A DNA stretch of 5,523 nt, taken from positions 1 to 5,523 of the forward strand of contig CANNDT010000168.1 in NCBI GenBank assembly GCA_947503365.1, written 5' to 3'. Below the pieces are notes generated by a model. It worked only from the letters and a program-made list of their open reading frames with translations. It was not told the DNA's origin and made no database searches. How positions within the stretch are numbered: position 1 is the stretch's first letter; every line of letters begins with the position of its first letter. This stretch comes from CANNDT01 sp945876205 (GTDB taxonomy: Bacteria; Acidobacteriota; Vicinamibacteria; Vicinamibacterales; UBA2999). Shown in pieces: positions 5,521 to 5,523 of this stretch. The position numbers and the translations under genes were made by a program.

Positions 5521-5523
5521 TTC

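Overview
The window is gene-dense, GC-rich bacterial DNA with four protein-coding genes and no RNA gene, CRISPR array, insertion sequence or prophage that I can see. The organism is probably an environmental bacterium with type IV pili or type II secretion. The style of the J-domain protein and the short G-rich and GATCCC-type intergenic repeats make me think of Acidobacteriota. That is an impression from memory, held at low confidence.

Layout, left to right. (1) 1-218, minus strand: the first 72 codons of a J-domain (DnaJ-like) protein that runs off the left edge. (2) 246-2267, minus strand: a GspE/PilB-family motor ATPase for type IV pilus assembly or type II secretion. It starts at TTG, has an N-terminal MshEN-type domain, and carries an extra C-terminal double zinc ribbon. 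The two genes are probably one transcription unit, with 27 bases between them that form a hairpin abutting the second start codon. (3) 2268-2484: a 217-base divergent intergenic region with a candidate sigma70-type promoter and a small dyad. (4) 2485-3474, plus strand: a GGDEF-domain protein whose active-site signature is degenerate (DKDTF) but whose RxxD inhibitory-site motif is present. (5) 3467-5428, minus strand: a full-length acetyl-CoA synthetase, whose 3' end overlaps that of the GGDEF gene by 8 bases. (6) 5429-5523: the acs upstream region, with a G-rich 14-base tandem repeat and a near-perfect 22-base palindrome.

The most interesting theme is a possible local cyclic di-GMP circuit. 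The motor ATPase carries the 24-5-24 residue motif pair typical of MshEN cyclic di-GMP receptors. The divergent neighbour is a GGDEF protein that looks unable to make cyclic di-GMP but could still bind it or GTP. With the zinc-ribbon tail and the J-domain partner, this suggests a regulated pilus or secretion motor. The residues are read directly from the translated sequence; the circuit is inference. The acetyl-CoA synthetase is ordinary central metabolism and is probably unrelated to its neighbours.
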